Positions 47,001 through 55,962 of a stretch of 64,000 bases of DNA are shown here, in pieces (position 1 is the first letter of the stretch; each line of letters begins with the position of its first letter). A model generated the notes under the pieces. The model was not told the DNA's origin, searched no databases, and worked only from the letters and a program-made list of their open reading frames with translations. The stretch spans positions 558,001 through 622,000 of the forward strand of contig NZ_CP160035.1 of the NCBI RefSeq assembly GCF_040703125.1. Direction: 5' to 3'. Source of the DNA: Flavobacterium ovatum (GTDB lineage: Bacteria > Bacteroidota > Bacteroidia > Flavobacteriales > Flavobacteriaceae). The translations under genes and the position numbers were made by a program.

Positions 47001-48047
47001 ATGATAGAAGATAAAAACCCACAACGTACTAGTATAGCTCAATTGGGCGAATTTGGATTGATTGAACATTTGACAAAAAATTTCGGAATCAATCAACCCT
47101 CTACACTTAAAGGAATTGGCGATGATGCTGCAGTTTTAGATTTTAAAGACAAAAAAGTAGTGGTTTCTACAGACCTTATGATTGAAGGGGTTCATTTTGA
47201 CTTAGCATATATGCCTTTAAAACATTTAGGATATAAAGCGGTGGTAACGAATGTTTCTGACATTTGCGCCATGAATGCTAAAGCTACCCAAATCACAGTT
47301 TCAATCGCGGTATCCAATCGTTTTCCGCTAGAGGCTTTGGAAGAATTATTTGCCGGAATCACCCATGCCGCAAATGAATACAAGGTTGATGTTATTGGTG
47401 GAGACACTACCTCTTCTCAAAAAGGACTAATTATTAGTATTACCGTTTTAGGTGAAGCAGATGCAGAAGAAATTGTATACAGAGATGGTGCAAAATCAAC
47501 CGATTTATTAGTTGTTACAGGGGATATTGGAGCTGCATACATGGGACTACAAGTTTTAGAAAGAGAAAAACAAGTCTTTCAGGTGAATCCAAATGCGCAA
47601 CCTGATTTAGATGCTTATACTTATTTGATTGAACGCCAATTAAAACCAGAGGCTCGCAAAGATGTTCGCACTTTATTGCACGCTTTAGAAGTAAAACCAA
47701 CATCAATGATTGATATTTCAGATGGTTTATCTTCTGAGATTATTCATTTATGTAAACAATCCAAAGTGGGCTGTAATCTATACGAAGACAAATTGCCTTT
47801 AGATCCTCAATTTATCAATGTTTGTGAAGAATTTGATATTGACAGTACGACAGTAGCGATCAATGGAGGTGAAGATTATGAATTGCTTTTTACTATTCCA
47901 ATTGAAGATTTCGATAAGATTAAAGGAAATCCAAACTTCTCAATTATTGGACACATGACAGAAGAAAATGAAGGCATCCACCTTGTAACTCGTGCCAATA
48001 CCAAAATAGCATTGAAAGCTAGGGGCTGGAATGCTTTAAGTGAATAA
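47001..48047 (+). CDS. thiL: Thiamine-monophosphate kinase
   Basis: A 348-residue AIR-synthase-fold kinase producing thiamine pyrophosphate from thiamine phosphate. Motifs seen: LKGIGDDAAVL near 32, VVSTDLMIEGVHFDLAYMPLKHLGYKAVVTNVSDICAMN in parts, VIGGDTTSS near 134, VTGDIGAAYMGL and MIDISDGLSSE. Full length. No other thiamine gene and no TPP riboswitch is seen here. A strong hairpin separates it from the convergent response-regulator gene. Confidence 0.95.
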   Translation: MIEDKNPQRTSIAQLGEFGLIEHLTKNFGINQPSTLKGIGDDAAVLDFKDKKVVVSTDLMIEGVHFDLAYMPLKHLGYKAVVTNVSDICAMNAKATQITVSIAVSNRFPLEALEELFAGITHAANEYKVDVIGGDTTSSQKGLIISITVLGEADAEEIVYRDGAKSTDLLVVTGDIGAAYMGLQVLEREKQVFQVNPNAQPDLDAYTYLIERQLKPEARKDVRTLLHALEVKPTSMIDISDGLSSEIIHLCKQSKVGCNLYEDKLPLDPQFINVCEEFDIDSTTVAINGGEDYELLFTIPIEDFDKIKGNPNFSIIGHMTEENEGIHLVTRANTKIALKARGWNALSE

Positions 48048-48067
48048 ACGCTACTTATAAATACCAT

Positions 48068-48112
48068 AAAACCGCAAATTCAAGAAATATTCTTTGAATT
48101 TGCGGTTTTTTT
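48068..48112. terminator. Bidirectional terminator
   Basis: AACCGCAAATTCAA pairs with TTGAATTTGCGGTT, T run on the plus side and A run on the other, serving both convergent genes. Confidence 0.82.
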
Positions 48113-48138
48113 ATACCTTCATACACTTTAATTTGTGT

Positions 48139-48822
48139 CTAAAACAACAATCCCTTGCTTTTTGCTGCTTTTACAAGATCCGCATCTGAATCACTTAAGA
48201 CATTTAGCAACTCCTTTAAATTAGCCCTTCGCACTTCAATGGCATTTATTGAAATTGGAACAAATTGCGGAAGGTCTTTTAGTTTTGTCCCTTTAGACAT
48301 ATGAAATAAAATTTGCTTATCGAATAAATCAACTTCAATTGTATTGTCGTGAGCTTCTAACATCTCTAAGATTGACTTGCTGTAATAAATTTGATTTTTT
48401 ATTACTTTATCAAAAGCAAAAAGTAATTCATCAAAAGTCAAATCATTTTTTATAACCAACCCTCTTGGGTTTATACTACTAATTAATGTTTTCAGCTTTA
48501 AAAACTCTGTAAACATCGTCAACATAATGATTTTACAATCGGGCATGTATTCGATAATCAACTTAGCCAAATCTTCACCAGAGAAAAGGTTTTTTTCTTC
48601 AAAAGAAGGCATACTGATATCTAAAAAAGCAATATCAAAATTATGTTCCGGATTTGTTATAACATGAAAAGCAGATTCGCAATCTTTGGCTTCAGCAATA
48701 ATAAACTCAAATTGATTGGGCTCATATCTAGTAATTGCATTTTTATATCCTTGAATAATAAAAGGATGATCGTCAACAATTAAAATATTTTTTTTGGTTT
48801 TAGAAACTGATTCAATATTCAT
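48139..48822 (-). CDS. Response regulator partner of the TPR histidine kinase
   Basis: A 227-residue regulator. The receiver (about 10-135) has D17/D18, phospho-acceptor D68 (IAFLDISMP) and the Lys of LVIKNDLT. The C-terminal part (from about 160) resembles a NarL/LuxR-type HTH (QILFHMSKGTKLKDLPQFVPISINAIEVRR), but is divergent. It starts 2 bases after the kinase stop, so the two form a pair. Targets unknown; the repeat-peptide gene just beyond the kinase is a natural candidate. Confidence 0.87.
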   Translation of the reverse strand: MNIESVSKTKKNILIVDDHPFIIQGYKNAITRYEPNQFEFIIAEAKDCESAFHVITNPEHNFDIAFLDISMPSFEEKNLFSGEDLAKLIIEYMPDCKIIMLTMFTEFLKLKTLISSINPRGLVIKNDLTFDELLFAFDKVIKNQIYYSKSILEMLEAHDNTIEVDLFDKQILFHMSKGTKLKDLPQFVPISINAIEVRRANLKELLNVLSDSDADLVKAAKSKGLLF

Positions 48823-48824
48823 CT

Positions 48825-50879
48825 CTATGTGGGTATTTGTTTTTGTTCTATAGGTATTATTACAGTTATTTTTGTCCCTTCTCCATTTTTGGATTTCACA
48901 TTAAACTCTCCTTTGCATTCTTTAGCTCTAGATGTCATATTTTGCAATCCAATTCCTTTTTTCTTTAAATTAACGTTAAACCCCATTCCGTCATCTTGAA
49001 TTGATAAATTAATATTCTCATTTACCTTTCTTATTTCGACAGTAATTGAGTTTGCATTAGCATATTTATTACAATTTTGCAATGATTCTTGAATGATTCG
49101 AAATAGATTAATTTTTATCCCATTAGGCATTATATCCCAATTTATAGAACTATCAATATTCGAAATTAATTTAGATGGAAAGGTTTTTCTCTGTTCTTCA
49201 AATAAATTATCAACAATCGCTACGAAGTTATTAATTAATTCTGATTTTTCCCTATTCAAATCGTGTGAAATTTCACGAATATCTTGTTCAATATTTTTTA
49301 ACTCTACAATATAACTTTTTCTTTGCGAAACAGCTAAATCATCATTATAGCTATTCAACCCTTCTAAATTCATTCTAACACCAAACATTCTTCCTAAAAC
49401 ACCATCGTGTAGTTCTTGCGCTACTCTCTTTTTCTCTTCAACCCTACTCGTTTCTATCGTATTTTGTTGAGTAATTATCAAATTATAAATATCTTCGTTT
49501 GCTTGCTGCTGACGCTGCTTGTATTGAAGCTCTCTGTTTTTAGTTTTATGAGATTTTACTATATAGATAAACAGACCTATAATAATAAAGAAACTAAAAA
49601 CATAAACTAAATTTCTATTTTTAGATTCCAAGTCTGTATATTCTCCTTTGATCACATCTGTTTCGAATTGAATACGAGAAAATTTTTCACCTACTTTACG
49701 TTCTTCCCTCTGTAATTCATCATTAAGAGTGATGTATTCCTTAGAGTATTTTCCAGCATTTTTCGGATCAATAATGGCAATATGTTTCAATGCCGCCAAA
49801 ATTTCACGTGACGAATTGATTTTTCTCGCAGCAGCAAGTGCTTCAATAGCAAATTTCAAAGACCGCACTTTATCCTTTTTAAAATTATAATACTCTGAAA
49901 GATGTATTTTGTTTAATGGAATCTCTGATTTAAAATTAAAGCTATCTCTAATATTTAAAGATTTATAAAACAGTTCAGGTAAACCATCTTGATCATTTAG
50001 TTTAAATTTGGAATATCCTAAATTGTCTAACAATAAAGCATAAATATTAGAATCCTGATTATCTATATTTTGCTGTTCTATACCCTTGGTAAAATAATCT
50101 TTAGCTATATCATATTTTTTCAAATTCACATACACTAATCCAAGGTTTAAATAGGAAATCGCCATAGTTTGACTTTTTCCAATTATTTCCGTTTCAGCAA
50201 GGGTTTTTAGCGCCTTATTATGATAAATAATTGCATTATCGAACTCTCTCAATCCATTATACACCATTCCTAATGTATTATAGGCGTCATAATGAATTTC
50301 TTTAACAATTAAATTTTTGTCGTCTTTAAGCAATCTAAGCACCTTAAAAACTTCTTTTTCACTACTGATAAAATCACCAACTCTAAACAATAAATCTGAC
50401 TTATTTATTAGTGTTTTAGCCAATTCATATTTGTCATTATGTCTATCATAAATTTTTTCCGCCTTATAATAAAATAAGAAAGAAGAATCTGAAACTGCTT
50501 TTATCCGATAATAATCTCCTAAATAGCCATAGGCTTTTGCGAGACTAACTGTATCCGCAACTTTTTCCGAATTTTCTAAAACTAAATTAACAGTTTTACA
50601 ATATTCTTTCATTGAATTAGTATTATAATACCTATTTGCTATTTTAAAAAGATTTATTCGATTTAAAGAGTCATTTTCTTGGCTGGTTACAATATTATTA
50701 GCCTTATTAATATATTCAAATCTTTTCTCAATAGGTAAATTAAAATCATTCGCTAATGTGAAATAAATAGTCAAACTATCATTGGTTACTCCAATTATTT
50801 TATCATTTGATTTTTTGGGTGTACACCCAAAAAAAACAAATGATAACCAAAAAATTAAATTTCTAGCAATAGTCTTCAA
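48825..50879 (-). CDS. TPR sensor histidine kinase (HisKA_3 type)
   Basis: A 684-residue sensor kinase: signal or lipoprotein leader (LSFVFFGC), a periplasmic region of tetratricopeptide repeats (about 40-380), one membrane helix (VYVFSFFIIIGLFIYIV), then the HisKA_3 box RVAQELHDGVLGRMFG (phospho-accepting His) and an HATPase with ESLQNCNKYANA and GIGLQNM. The start is uncertain: no ATG fits, and TTG 50879 gives MKTIARNLIFW as leader; the frame runs back to 50942 through the preceding gene's terminator. The external TPRs suggest sensing a peptide or protein. Confidence 0.85.
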   Translation of the reverse strand: MKTIARNLIFWLSFVFFGCTPKKSNDKIIGVTNDSLTIYFTLANDFNLPIEKRFEYINKANNIVTSQENDSLNRINLFKIANRYYNTNSMKEYCKTVNLVLENSEKVADTVSLAKAYGYLGDYYRIKAVSDSSFLFYYKAEKIYDRHNDKYELAKTLINKSDLLFRVGDFISSEKEVFKVLRLLKDDKNLIVKEIHYDAYNTLGMVYNGLREFDNAIIYHNKALKTLAETEIIGKSQTMAISYLNLGLVYVNLKKYDIAKDYFTKGIEQQNIDNQDSNIYALLLDNLGYSKFKLNDQDGLPELFYKSLNIRDSFNFKSEIPLNKIHLSEYYNFKKDKVRSLKFAIEALAAARKINSSREILAALKHIAIIDPKNAGKYSKEYITLNDELQREERKVGEKFSRIQFETDVIKGEYTDLESKNRNLVYVFSFFIIIGLFIYIVKSHKTKNRELQYKQRQQQANEDIYNLIITQQNTIETSRVEEKKRVAQELHDGVLGRMFGVRMNLEGLNSYNDDLAVSQRKSYIVELKNIEQDIREISHDLNREKSELINNFVAIVDNLFEEQRKTFPSKLISNIDSSINWDIMPNGIKINLFRIIQESLQNCNKYANANSITVEIRKVNENINLSIQDDGMGFNVNLKKKGIGLQNMTSRAKECKGEFNVKSKNGEGTKITVIIPIEQKQIPT

Positions 50880-50897
50880 TAGTATTTTCAATTTTAC

Positions 50898-50905
50898 CAA
50901 AAATA
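50898..50905 (-). promoter_or_regulatory. -7 box upstream of the histidine kinase
   Basis: On the minus strand TATTTTTG fits TAnnTTTG and lies 18 bases before TTG 50879, between the peptide gene's terminator and the kinase, giving it an independent promoter. Confidence 0.5.
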
Positions 50906-50926
50906 CTAATTTTAAATTAGTGGCAT

Positions 50927-50958
50927 AAAAAAAGGCTGTCAAAATTGACAGCCTTTTA
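50927..50958 (-). terminator. Terminator after the repeat-peptide gene
   Basis: AAAAGGCTGTCAA pairs with TTGACAGCCTTTT; on the minus strand it leads into a T run. It lies 24 bases past the peptide stop. Confidence 0.82.
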
Positions 50959-50981
50959 ATTATTTTTAATTTGACTAAATA

Positions 50982-51242
50982 TTAATCAGTTTTGATTTGT
51001 CTGCTTCCACCTACATTATAATCAGTTTTGATTTGTCTGCTTCCGCCTACGTTATCAGTAAAGTCAGTTTTGATTTGTCTGCTTCCGCCTACATTATAAT
51101 CAGTTTTAATTTGTCTGCTTCCGCCTACATTATAATCAGTTTTAATCTGTCTGCTTCCGCCTACATTATCAGTTGGAGTTGTAAAAGATGTTAATACCAT
51201 TACTAAAGTGAATAGTCCGAAGGTTACGATTGAGTTTTTCAT
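50982..51242 (-). CDS. Secreted repeat protein with five NVGGSRQIKTD units
   Basis: An 86-residue protein I do not recognise. Residues 1-24 are a signal peptide (KNSIVTFGLFTLVMVLTSFTT). The rest is five exact copies of NVGGSRQIKTD at 26-36, 38-48, 50-60, 64-74 and 76-86, joined by Y, Y, FTD and Y. The copies differ at several bases, all synonymous. It lies between a LytTR regulator and a sensor kinase/response regulator pair, all on one strand, and ends in its own terminator. A precursor of a repeated signalling peptide, or a repetitive surface or ligand protein, are both possible. Confidence 0.85.
   Translation of the reverse strand: MKNSIVTFGLFTLVMVLTSFTTPTDNVGGSRQIKTDYNVGGSRQIKTDYNVGGSRQIKTDFTDNVGGSRQIKTDYNVGGSRQIKTD
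50985..51167 (-). repeat. Five tandem 33-bp coding repeats
   Basis: Units encoding NVGGSRQIKTD, separated by one codon except between the third and fourth units (three codons). Variable sites within units: GAT/GAC, ATC/ATT, CAA/CAG, GGC/GGT and AAT/AAC, each synonymous. Confidence 0.93.
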
Positions 51243-51421
51243 AATTTGGGGTTTTATGTGTTTATATTGTTTTACTTATTTAAATGACTGGCGTTTATCG
51301 CTTTATCATGTTGTAAAACTACACAGAGAACCCCCAATTTGCCCTATAATAAACAGTACTTATGGTAGATGTACGTCGTTTGGTAGTGAATGGCACTCAA
51401 ATCTGGGTAAGTGGATGGATT

Positions 51422-52240
51422 TTAGATTTCCAGGTAATTTCCACTTGAAATTTCAGCTATAATTATATCTACATTCCCCTTATAAGATTTAGAGAACGGT
51501 AGTTTGATAGCGGTATTTTTAATATAACAGACAGAGTTACCTGTATGTATTCTTGAAATACAACTACTATTTACAATATAACTATTATGAATACGAACAA
51601 AAGGATATGAAAGAACCCCTTCAAAATGCTTTAAGGTTTTGAAAGCGGTAATCATTTCTCCATTATTCAAATGAATATCTGTAGAATTATTATCTGCTTG
51701 AAAATAGGCAATATCCCTTGTGTCTATATATCTATAGTCACCATATGACTTAATACACAAAATAAGTGGTTCTATAATTGAAGAGGTTTCAGGTTTAGCA
51801 ACCTTTGGGACAATATCGGTTTTGGGCTCAACCTTAGACGATGAAGGTATTGACTGATCGTTTGTTTTTGACTTTTCAATTTTTAACAATGATTTCATCA
51901 TATCAATGCGAGTAACTGGCTTGATAAAATAATCTGCTACTTCATATTGAATAGCTTCAAAAGCTAGCTCCTTTTTAGAAGTAGTAACTATAATCTTAGG
52001 GACGACATTTAAGTATCTGTATAATTCACTTATAAGCGCCAATGATAAATTACTTTTTTTATTAGCAGGCTCAATTTCAAGAAAAATCAGTTTCGGCTTG
52101 TGTTCCAGTATTAAATTAAGCCCTTCATCATAATCACTAGCAATACCCAAATAAGAAAGCTCCGAAAAACCATCGGCGATAGCTTTCGTCTCTAGAGCAT
52201 TTTCTTGATTGTCATCAATAATAATGTATGAATAGTTCAT
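51422..52240 (-). CDS. LytTR-family regulator with an atypical receiver
   Basis: A 272-residue regulator: receiver domain (1-120), a Ser/Pro/Lys linker (about 125-160) and a C-terminal LytTR DNA-binding domain (about 165-265: DIAYFQADNNSTDIHLNNGE, FVRIHNSYIVN). The acidic pocket D9/D10 and the late Lys (DYFIKPV) are kept, but the phospho-acceptor position is Glu (E55, LIFLEIEP) instead of Asp. That would prevent normal phosphorylation and may mimic it. It lies 179 bases upstream of the repeat-peptide gene on the same strand. Confidence 0.88.
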   Translation of the reverse strand: MNYSYIIIDDNQENALETKAIADGFSELSYLGIASDYDEGLNLILEHKPKLIFLEIEPANKKSNLSLALISELYRYLNVVPKIIVTTSKKELAFEAIQYEVADYFIKPVTRIDMMKSLLKIEKSKTNDQSIPSSSKVEPKTDIVPKVAKPETSSIIEPLILCIKSYGDYRYIDTRDIAYFQADNNSTDIHLNNGEMITAFKTLKHFEGVLSYPFVRIHNSYIVNSSCISRIHTGNSVCYIKNTAIKLPFSKSYKGNVDIIIAEISSGNYLEI

Positions 52241-52551
52241 TAATGGTATTTCCTAATTGGTTAGGTATAGCTATTCCTTTCGAAGTATATAAAACACTTC
52301 AACCACTAATCAAAACGTTAAGAGGGGTAGTTTTGGGAAAACTAAATAAAATGTTGCTTTTTTTACTAAAAACTGACATCTTAACAAGCTAAAATAAACA
52401 TTTAACTTATTTTTTTAATTAATTACCAAAAGAAATCGATGAAGTGTTAATACTAATTGATAAAGGGTAAATAAATCCGTTCAAGAACAAAAACCTCTCT
52501 TTTATTCAACTATAATTTTACAATCATTTCTTACACAAGACTCTAAAAAGC
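52241..52551. other. Spacer upstream of the LytTR gene
   Basis: About 310 bp of AT-rich sequence with no gene. No full -33/-7 promoter match was found for the LytTR gene. Confidence 0.4.
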
Positions 52552-52581
52552 AAAAAAAACTCTCCGTTATGGAGAGCTTTT
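52552..52581 (-). terminator. Terminator after glycyl-tRNA synthetase
   Basis: CTCTCC (52560-52565) pairs with GGAGAG (52571-52576); on the minus strand it is followed by eight T. Confidence 0.82.
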
Positions 52582-52602
52582 TGCCGTAAATTTTGAAAAT
52601 AA

Positions 52603-54144
52603 TTACATTTTCATTAACCAGTTTTTCATTGACACTTCATTTTCAATGATTGATTTTAAATCGGATATCGCTACACGATCTTGTTTCATTGTATCTCTAT
52701 GACGAATAGTTACTGTTTGATCTTCAATAGTTTGATGATCAACCGTAATACAAAAAGGAGTCCCTAAAGCATCCTGCCTTCTATATCGACGACCTACGGC
52801 ATCTTTTTCGTCATAAGCCACGTTAAAATCCCATTTCAAGTCAGCTATAATTTGATGTGCTATTTTCGGTAATCCATCTTTTTTAACTAAAGGTAAAACA
52901 GCAGCTTTCGTTGGTGCCAAAACTGATGGAAGTTTTAAAACAGTTCTAGAGGAACCGTCTTCTAAAACTTCTTCTTGCAACGAAGTAGCAAAAACAGCCA
53001 AGAACATTCTATCTAATCCTAATGAAGTTTCTACTACATAAGGCACATAGTTTTTATTCAATTCGGCATCAAAATACTGTAATTTTCTACCCGAATGTTG
53101 CTCGTGTGCTTTTAAATCAAAGTCAGTACGAGAGTGAATTCCTTCTAGCTCTTTGAAACCAAATGGGAAATTAAACTCAATATCTGCCGCAGCATTAGCG
53201 TAATGTGCTAATTTTTCGTGATCGTGAAAACGGTAATTTGCTTTACCCAATCCTAATGACAAATGCCATTTTAAACGGGCTTCTTTCCAGAATTCATAAT
53301 GCTTCATTTCTTCGCCTGGACGTACAAAAAATTGCATTTCCATTTGTTCAAACTCACGCATACGGAAGATGAATTGTCTCGCAACAATTTCATTTCTAAA
53401 AGCCTTACCGGTTTGTGCAATACCAAAAGGAATTTTCATTCTTCCAGATTTTTGCACATTCAAGAAATTCACAAAAATTCCTTGAGCTGTTTCGGGACGT
53501 AAATACAAATCCATTGCGGAATCTGCAGAAGCACCTAATTTGGTGCCAAACATCAAGTTAAACTGACGTACTTCAGTCCAATTTCTAGAACCCGAATCTG
53601 GACAAGCAATTTCTAATTCTTCGATTAGCGCCTTTACATCTGCTAAATCTTCATTTCCTAAAGAACGAGCCATGCGCTCCAAGATTTGTCTTTCTTTAGC
53701 TTTATATTCAACCACTCTAGCGTTTGTAGTAACAAATTCTTGTTCGTTGAAAGCCTCTCCAAAACGAGTTCTTGCTTTCTCGATTTCTTTGATTGCTTTT
53801 TGATTTAGCTTTTCGGCATAATCTTCAATCAAAACATCGGCTCTATATCGTTTTTTGGAATCTTTATTATCAATTAATGGATCATTAAAAGCATCTACGT
53901 GGCCTGAGGCTTTCCAAGTGGTTGGATGCATTAATATTGCGGCATCAAGCCCCACAATATTGTCATTCATTTGAACCATGGATTTCCACCAGTATTCACG
54001 GATGTTCTTTTTCAATTCAACACCATTCTGTGCGTAATCATATACTGCACTTAAACCATCGTAAACTTCGCTTGACGGAAAAATAAATCCGTACTCTTTT
54101 GCGTGCGAAACTACATTCTTAAAAATATCTTCTTGTTTAGCCAT
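52603..54144 (-). CDS. glyS: Glycine--tRNA ligase (single-chain, class II)
   Basis: A 513-residue homodimeric-type glycyl-tRNA synthetase, as in eukaryotes, archaea and Bacteroidota, not the alpha2beta2 form. It has motif 1 around YDYAQNGVELKKNIREYWW, motif 2 FRNEIVARQFIFRMREFEQMEMQFF in part, the PETAQGIF and SRTDFDLKAHEQHSG substrate loops, motif 3 TSLGLDRMF, and the anticodon-binding domain from about 415. Monocistronic with its own terminator. Confidence 0.96.
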   Translation of the reverse strand: MAKQEDIFKNVVSHAKEYGFIFPSSEVYDGLSAVYDYAQNGVELKKNIREYWWKSMVQMNDNIVGLDAAILMHPTTWKASGHVDAFNDPLIDNKDSKKRYRADVLIEDYAEKLNQKAIKEIEKARTRFGEAFNEQEFVTTNARVVEYKAKERQILERMARSLGNEDLADVKALIEELEIACPDSGSRNWTEVRQFNLMFGTKLGASADSAMDLYLRPETAQGIFVNFLNVQKSGRMKIPFGIAQTGKAFRNEIVARQFIFRMREFEQMEMQFFVRPGEEMKHYEFWKEARLKWHLSLGLGKANYRFHDHEKLAHYANAAADIEFNFPFGFKELEGIHSRTDFDLKAHEQHSGRKLQYFDAELNKNYVPYVVETSLGLDRMFLAVFATSLQEEVLEDGSSRTVLKLPSVLAPTKAAVLPLVKKDGLPKIAHQIIADLKWDFNVAYDEKDAVGRRYRRQDALGTPFCITVDHQTIEDQTVTIRHRDTMKQDRVAISDLKSIIENEVSMKNWLMKM

Positions 54145-54238
54145 AATGCAAAAATATAAAAAGTGTAGTTAAAAAAAAGAAAATTGTTAAAGATTGAACG
54201 CCTGATTTTCCTATTTTTATAAATAAATACTTCCATAC

Positions 54239-54922
54239 ATGTTAAAACAGATCTTAAATTTATTCTTTCCGCCAATTTGTACGGGTTGTAAGACATTACT
54301 TTTAGCAAATGAATATATTATTTGTACCAATTGCAGGCATGAAATCCCACTAACTAACCATCATCTTTTGAAAGAAAATGAAGCTTTTAAAAAATTTTAT
54401 GGTCGAATAGACATTGAACATGCTTCAGCCTTATTCTATTTTCATAAAAAAGGAATTGTACAAGAGTTAATTCATAATTTAAAATACCGTGGACATCAGG
54501 AAATAGGCACTTTAATTGGAGAGTGGTATATTGAAGATTTAAAAAAAATAAAATCCTTACAAACGGCTTATGCCGTTATTCCTGTACCACTACATCCAAA
54601 AAAATATAAAACTAGAGGTTATAATCAAGTTAGCAAATTTGCCCAAACATTATCAATAGGATTAAATATTTATTATGAAGATCAAATATTGATTCGGACA
54701 AAACACACCAAAACACAATCTAAGAAAAACCTTCTAGGAAGAACAGAGAATATTGAAAGTCTATTTGACGTGAAATTTTCCGAAAAAGATCGTCGAAAGC
54801 ATTTCATTCTTATTGACGACATCATCACAACTGGAGCCACTCTTGAAGCCTGCTGCAGAGCCTTGCAAAAAATTCCAGAAGTCAGAATTAGTATTATTTG
54901 TATGGCAATGGCACAATCATAA
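54239..54922 (+). CDS. comF: ComF family protein (phosphoribosyltransferase fold)
   Basis: A 227-residue protein with an N-terminal four-cysteine zinc finger (ICTGCKTLL, IICTNCRHEI) and a C-terminal phosphoribosyltransferase-like domain carrying the PRPP loop FILIDDIITTGATLEAC. In competent bacteria ComF takes part in DNA uptake; in Bacteroidota its role is less clear. Divergent from glyS with a short spacer. Confidence 0.9.
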   Translation: MLKQILNLFFPPICTGCKTLLLANEYIICTNCRHEIPLTNHHLLKENEAFKKFYGRIDIEHASALFYFHKKGIVQELIHNLKYRGHQEIGTLIGEWYIEDLKKIKSLQTAYAVIPVPLHPKKYKTRGYNQVSKFAQTLSIGLNIYYEDQILIRTKHTKTQSKKNLLGRTENIESLFDVKFSEKDRRKHFILIDDIITTGATLEACCRALQKIPEVRISIICMAMAQS

Positions 54923-55054
54923 AAATAATTTAAACCAAAATCGACTCCCTAAAATACCTTTGATAGTAAATTATAACAAAATAGGGTTTTCTATTCCAAA
55001 GTTAAATGTTTAAATTTGGATAAATATTATTATAAATCTTTAAATAAAAATAAA

Positions 55055-55663
55055 ATGGCTTTTGAATTACCACAATTACCGTATGCGTATGACGCCTTAG
55101 AACCACATATTGACGCTAGAACAATGGAAATCCACCATTCTAAGCATCATAATGCTTACACTACCAATCTTAATGCAGCTACAACTGGAACAGATATGGA
55201 AGGGAAAACTATTGAAAACATCCTTATTAATCTTGATATGAGCAATGGAGCTGTTCGTAACAATGGTGGTGGATTTTACAACCATAACTTGTTTTGGACA
55301 GTAATGACTCCAAACGGGGGTGGACTTCCAACAGGAGATTTACTAGCTGCTATCGAAACTGCTTTTGGTTCTTTTGAAGAGTTCAAAGCAAAATTCAGCA
55401 AAGCTGGAGCAACTCAATTTGGCTCAGGATGGGCATGGTTATGTGTTCATGAAGGAGGTAAATTAGACGTTTGCGGAACTCCTAATCAGGACAACCCATT
55501 AATGCCAGGTATTGGTTGTGGTGGAACTCCAATCTTAGGAATGGATGTTTGGGAACATGCTTACTACTTAAACTACCAAAACAGAAGACCTGATTATATT
55601 GAAGCTTTCTTCAGTGTAATTAACTGGGTTGAAGTTTCTAGAAGATATGCTTCTGAGAAATAA
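55055..55663 (+). CDS. sodB: Superoxide dismutase (Fe/Mn type)
   Basis: A 202-residue dismutase. Metal ligands: His in [11 protein letters not shown] (near 27), His in [11 protein letters not shown] (near 79), Asp and His in [11 protein letters not shown] (near 167-171). The start at 55055 ([20 protein letters not shown]) is typical; an upstream in-frame start is not needed. Residues around the active site do not settle iron versus manganese. A strong hairpin follows. Confidence 0.95.
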   Translation: MAFELPQLPYAYDALEPHIDARTMEIHHSKHHNAYTTNLNAATTGTDMEGKTIENILINLDMSNGAVRNNGGGFYNHNLFWTVMTPNGGGLPTGDLLAAIETAFGSFEEFKAKFSKAGATQFGSGWAWLCVHEGGKLDVCGTPNQDNPLMPGIGCGGTPILGMDVWEHAYYLNYQNRRPDYIEAFFSVINWVEVSRRYASEK

Positions 55664-55962
55664 TAAAAAAAGGTATAAAGTAGCGTTTGAAAAAACTAAC
55701 ATTCTATACCTTTTAAAATGAAAAAGTCGGATGAACATCTAGTTCATCCGACTTTTTTTATGCTATATTTTTGTTATTCAATTGCTACAGTATCACCTGA
55801 ACCTCAATTTATTCCAATAAAAAAGGTGGAATTGCTTCCACCCTTTTTGCCCCAAATCTACCATAAACTTAACCTACTAATATTATGGTGAGTCAAATTT
55901 AGAACAGTTCACCATTTAAAACAAAAAATTCAGATGAACAACTCATAAAGCCGATTAATTAC
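55664..55962. other. Spacer between convergent sod and purF with three hairpins
   Basis: No gene. It holds an AAAAGGTATA/TATACCTTTT long-range pair (about 55669-55714), the sod terminator (55721-55758), and GGTGGAA/TTCCACC with flanking A and T runs (55818-55847), probably ending purF transcription. Confidence 0.6.
55721..55758 (+). terminator. Terminator after sod
   Basis: AAAGTCGGATGAAC pairs with GTTCATCCGACTTT around a 5-base loop, followed by a T run. Confidence 0.85.

Noticed and set aside
50985..51167. Tandem 36-bp period as a CRISPR array
   Set aside because: Units are directly adjacent with no spacers and encode one conserved peptide in frame behind a signal peptide.
50997..51194. 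Open frame on the opposite strand of the peptide repeats
   Set aside because: It is a mirror of the repeat; the minus-strand frame has the signal peptide, terminator and synonymous-only variation.
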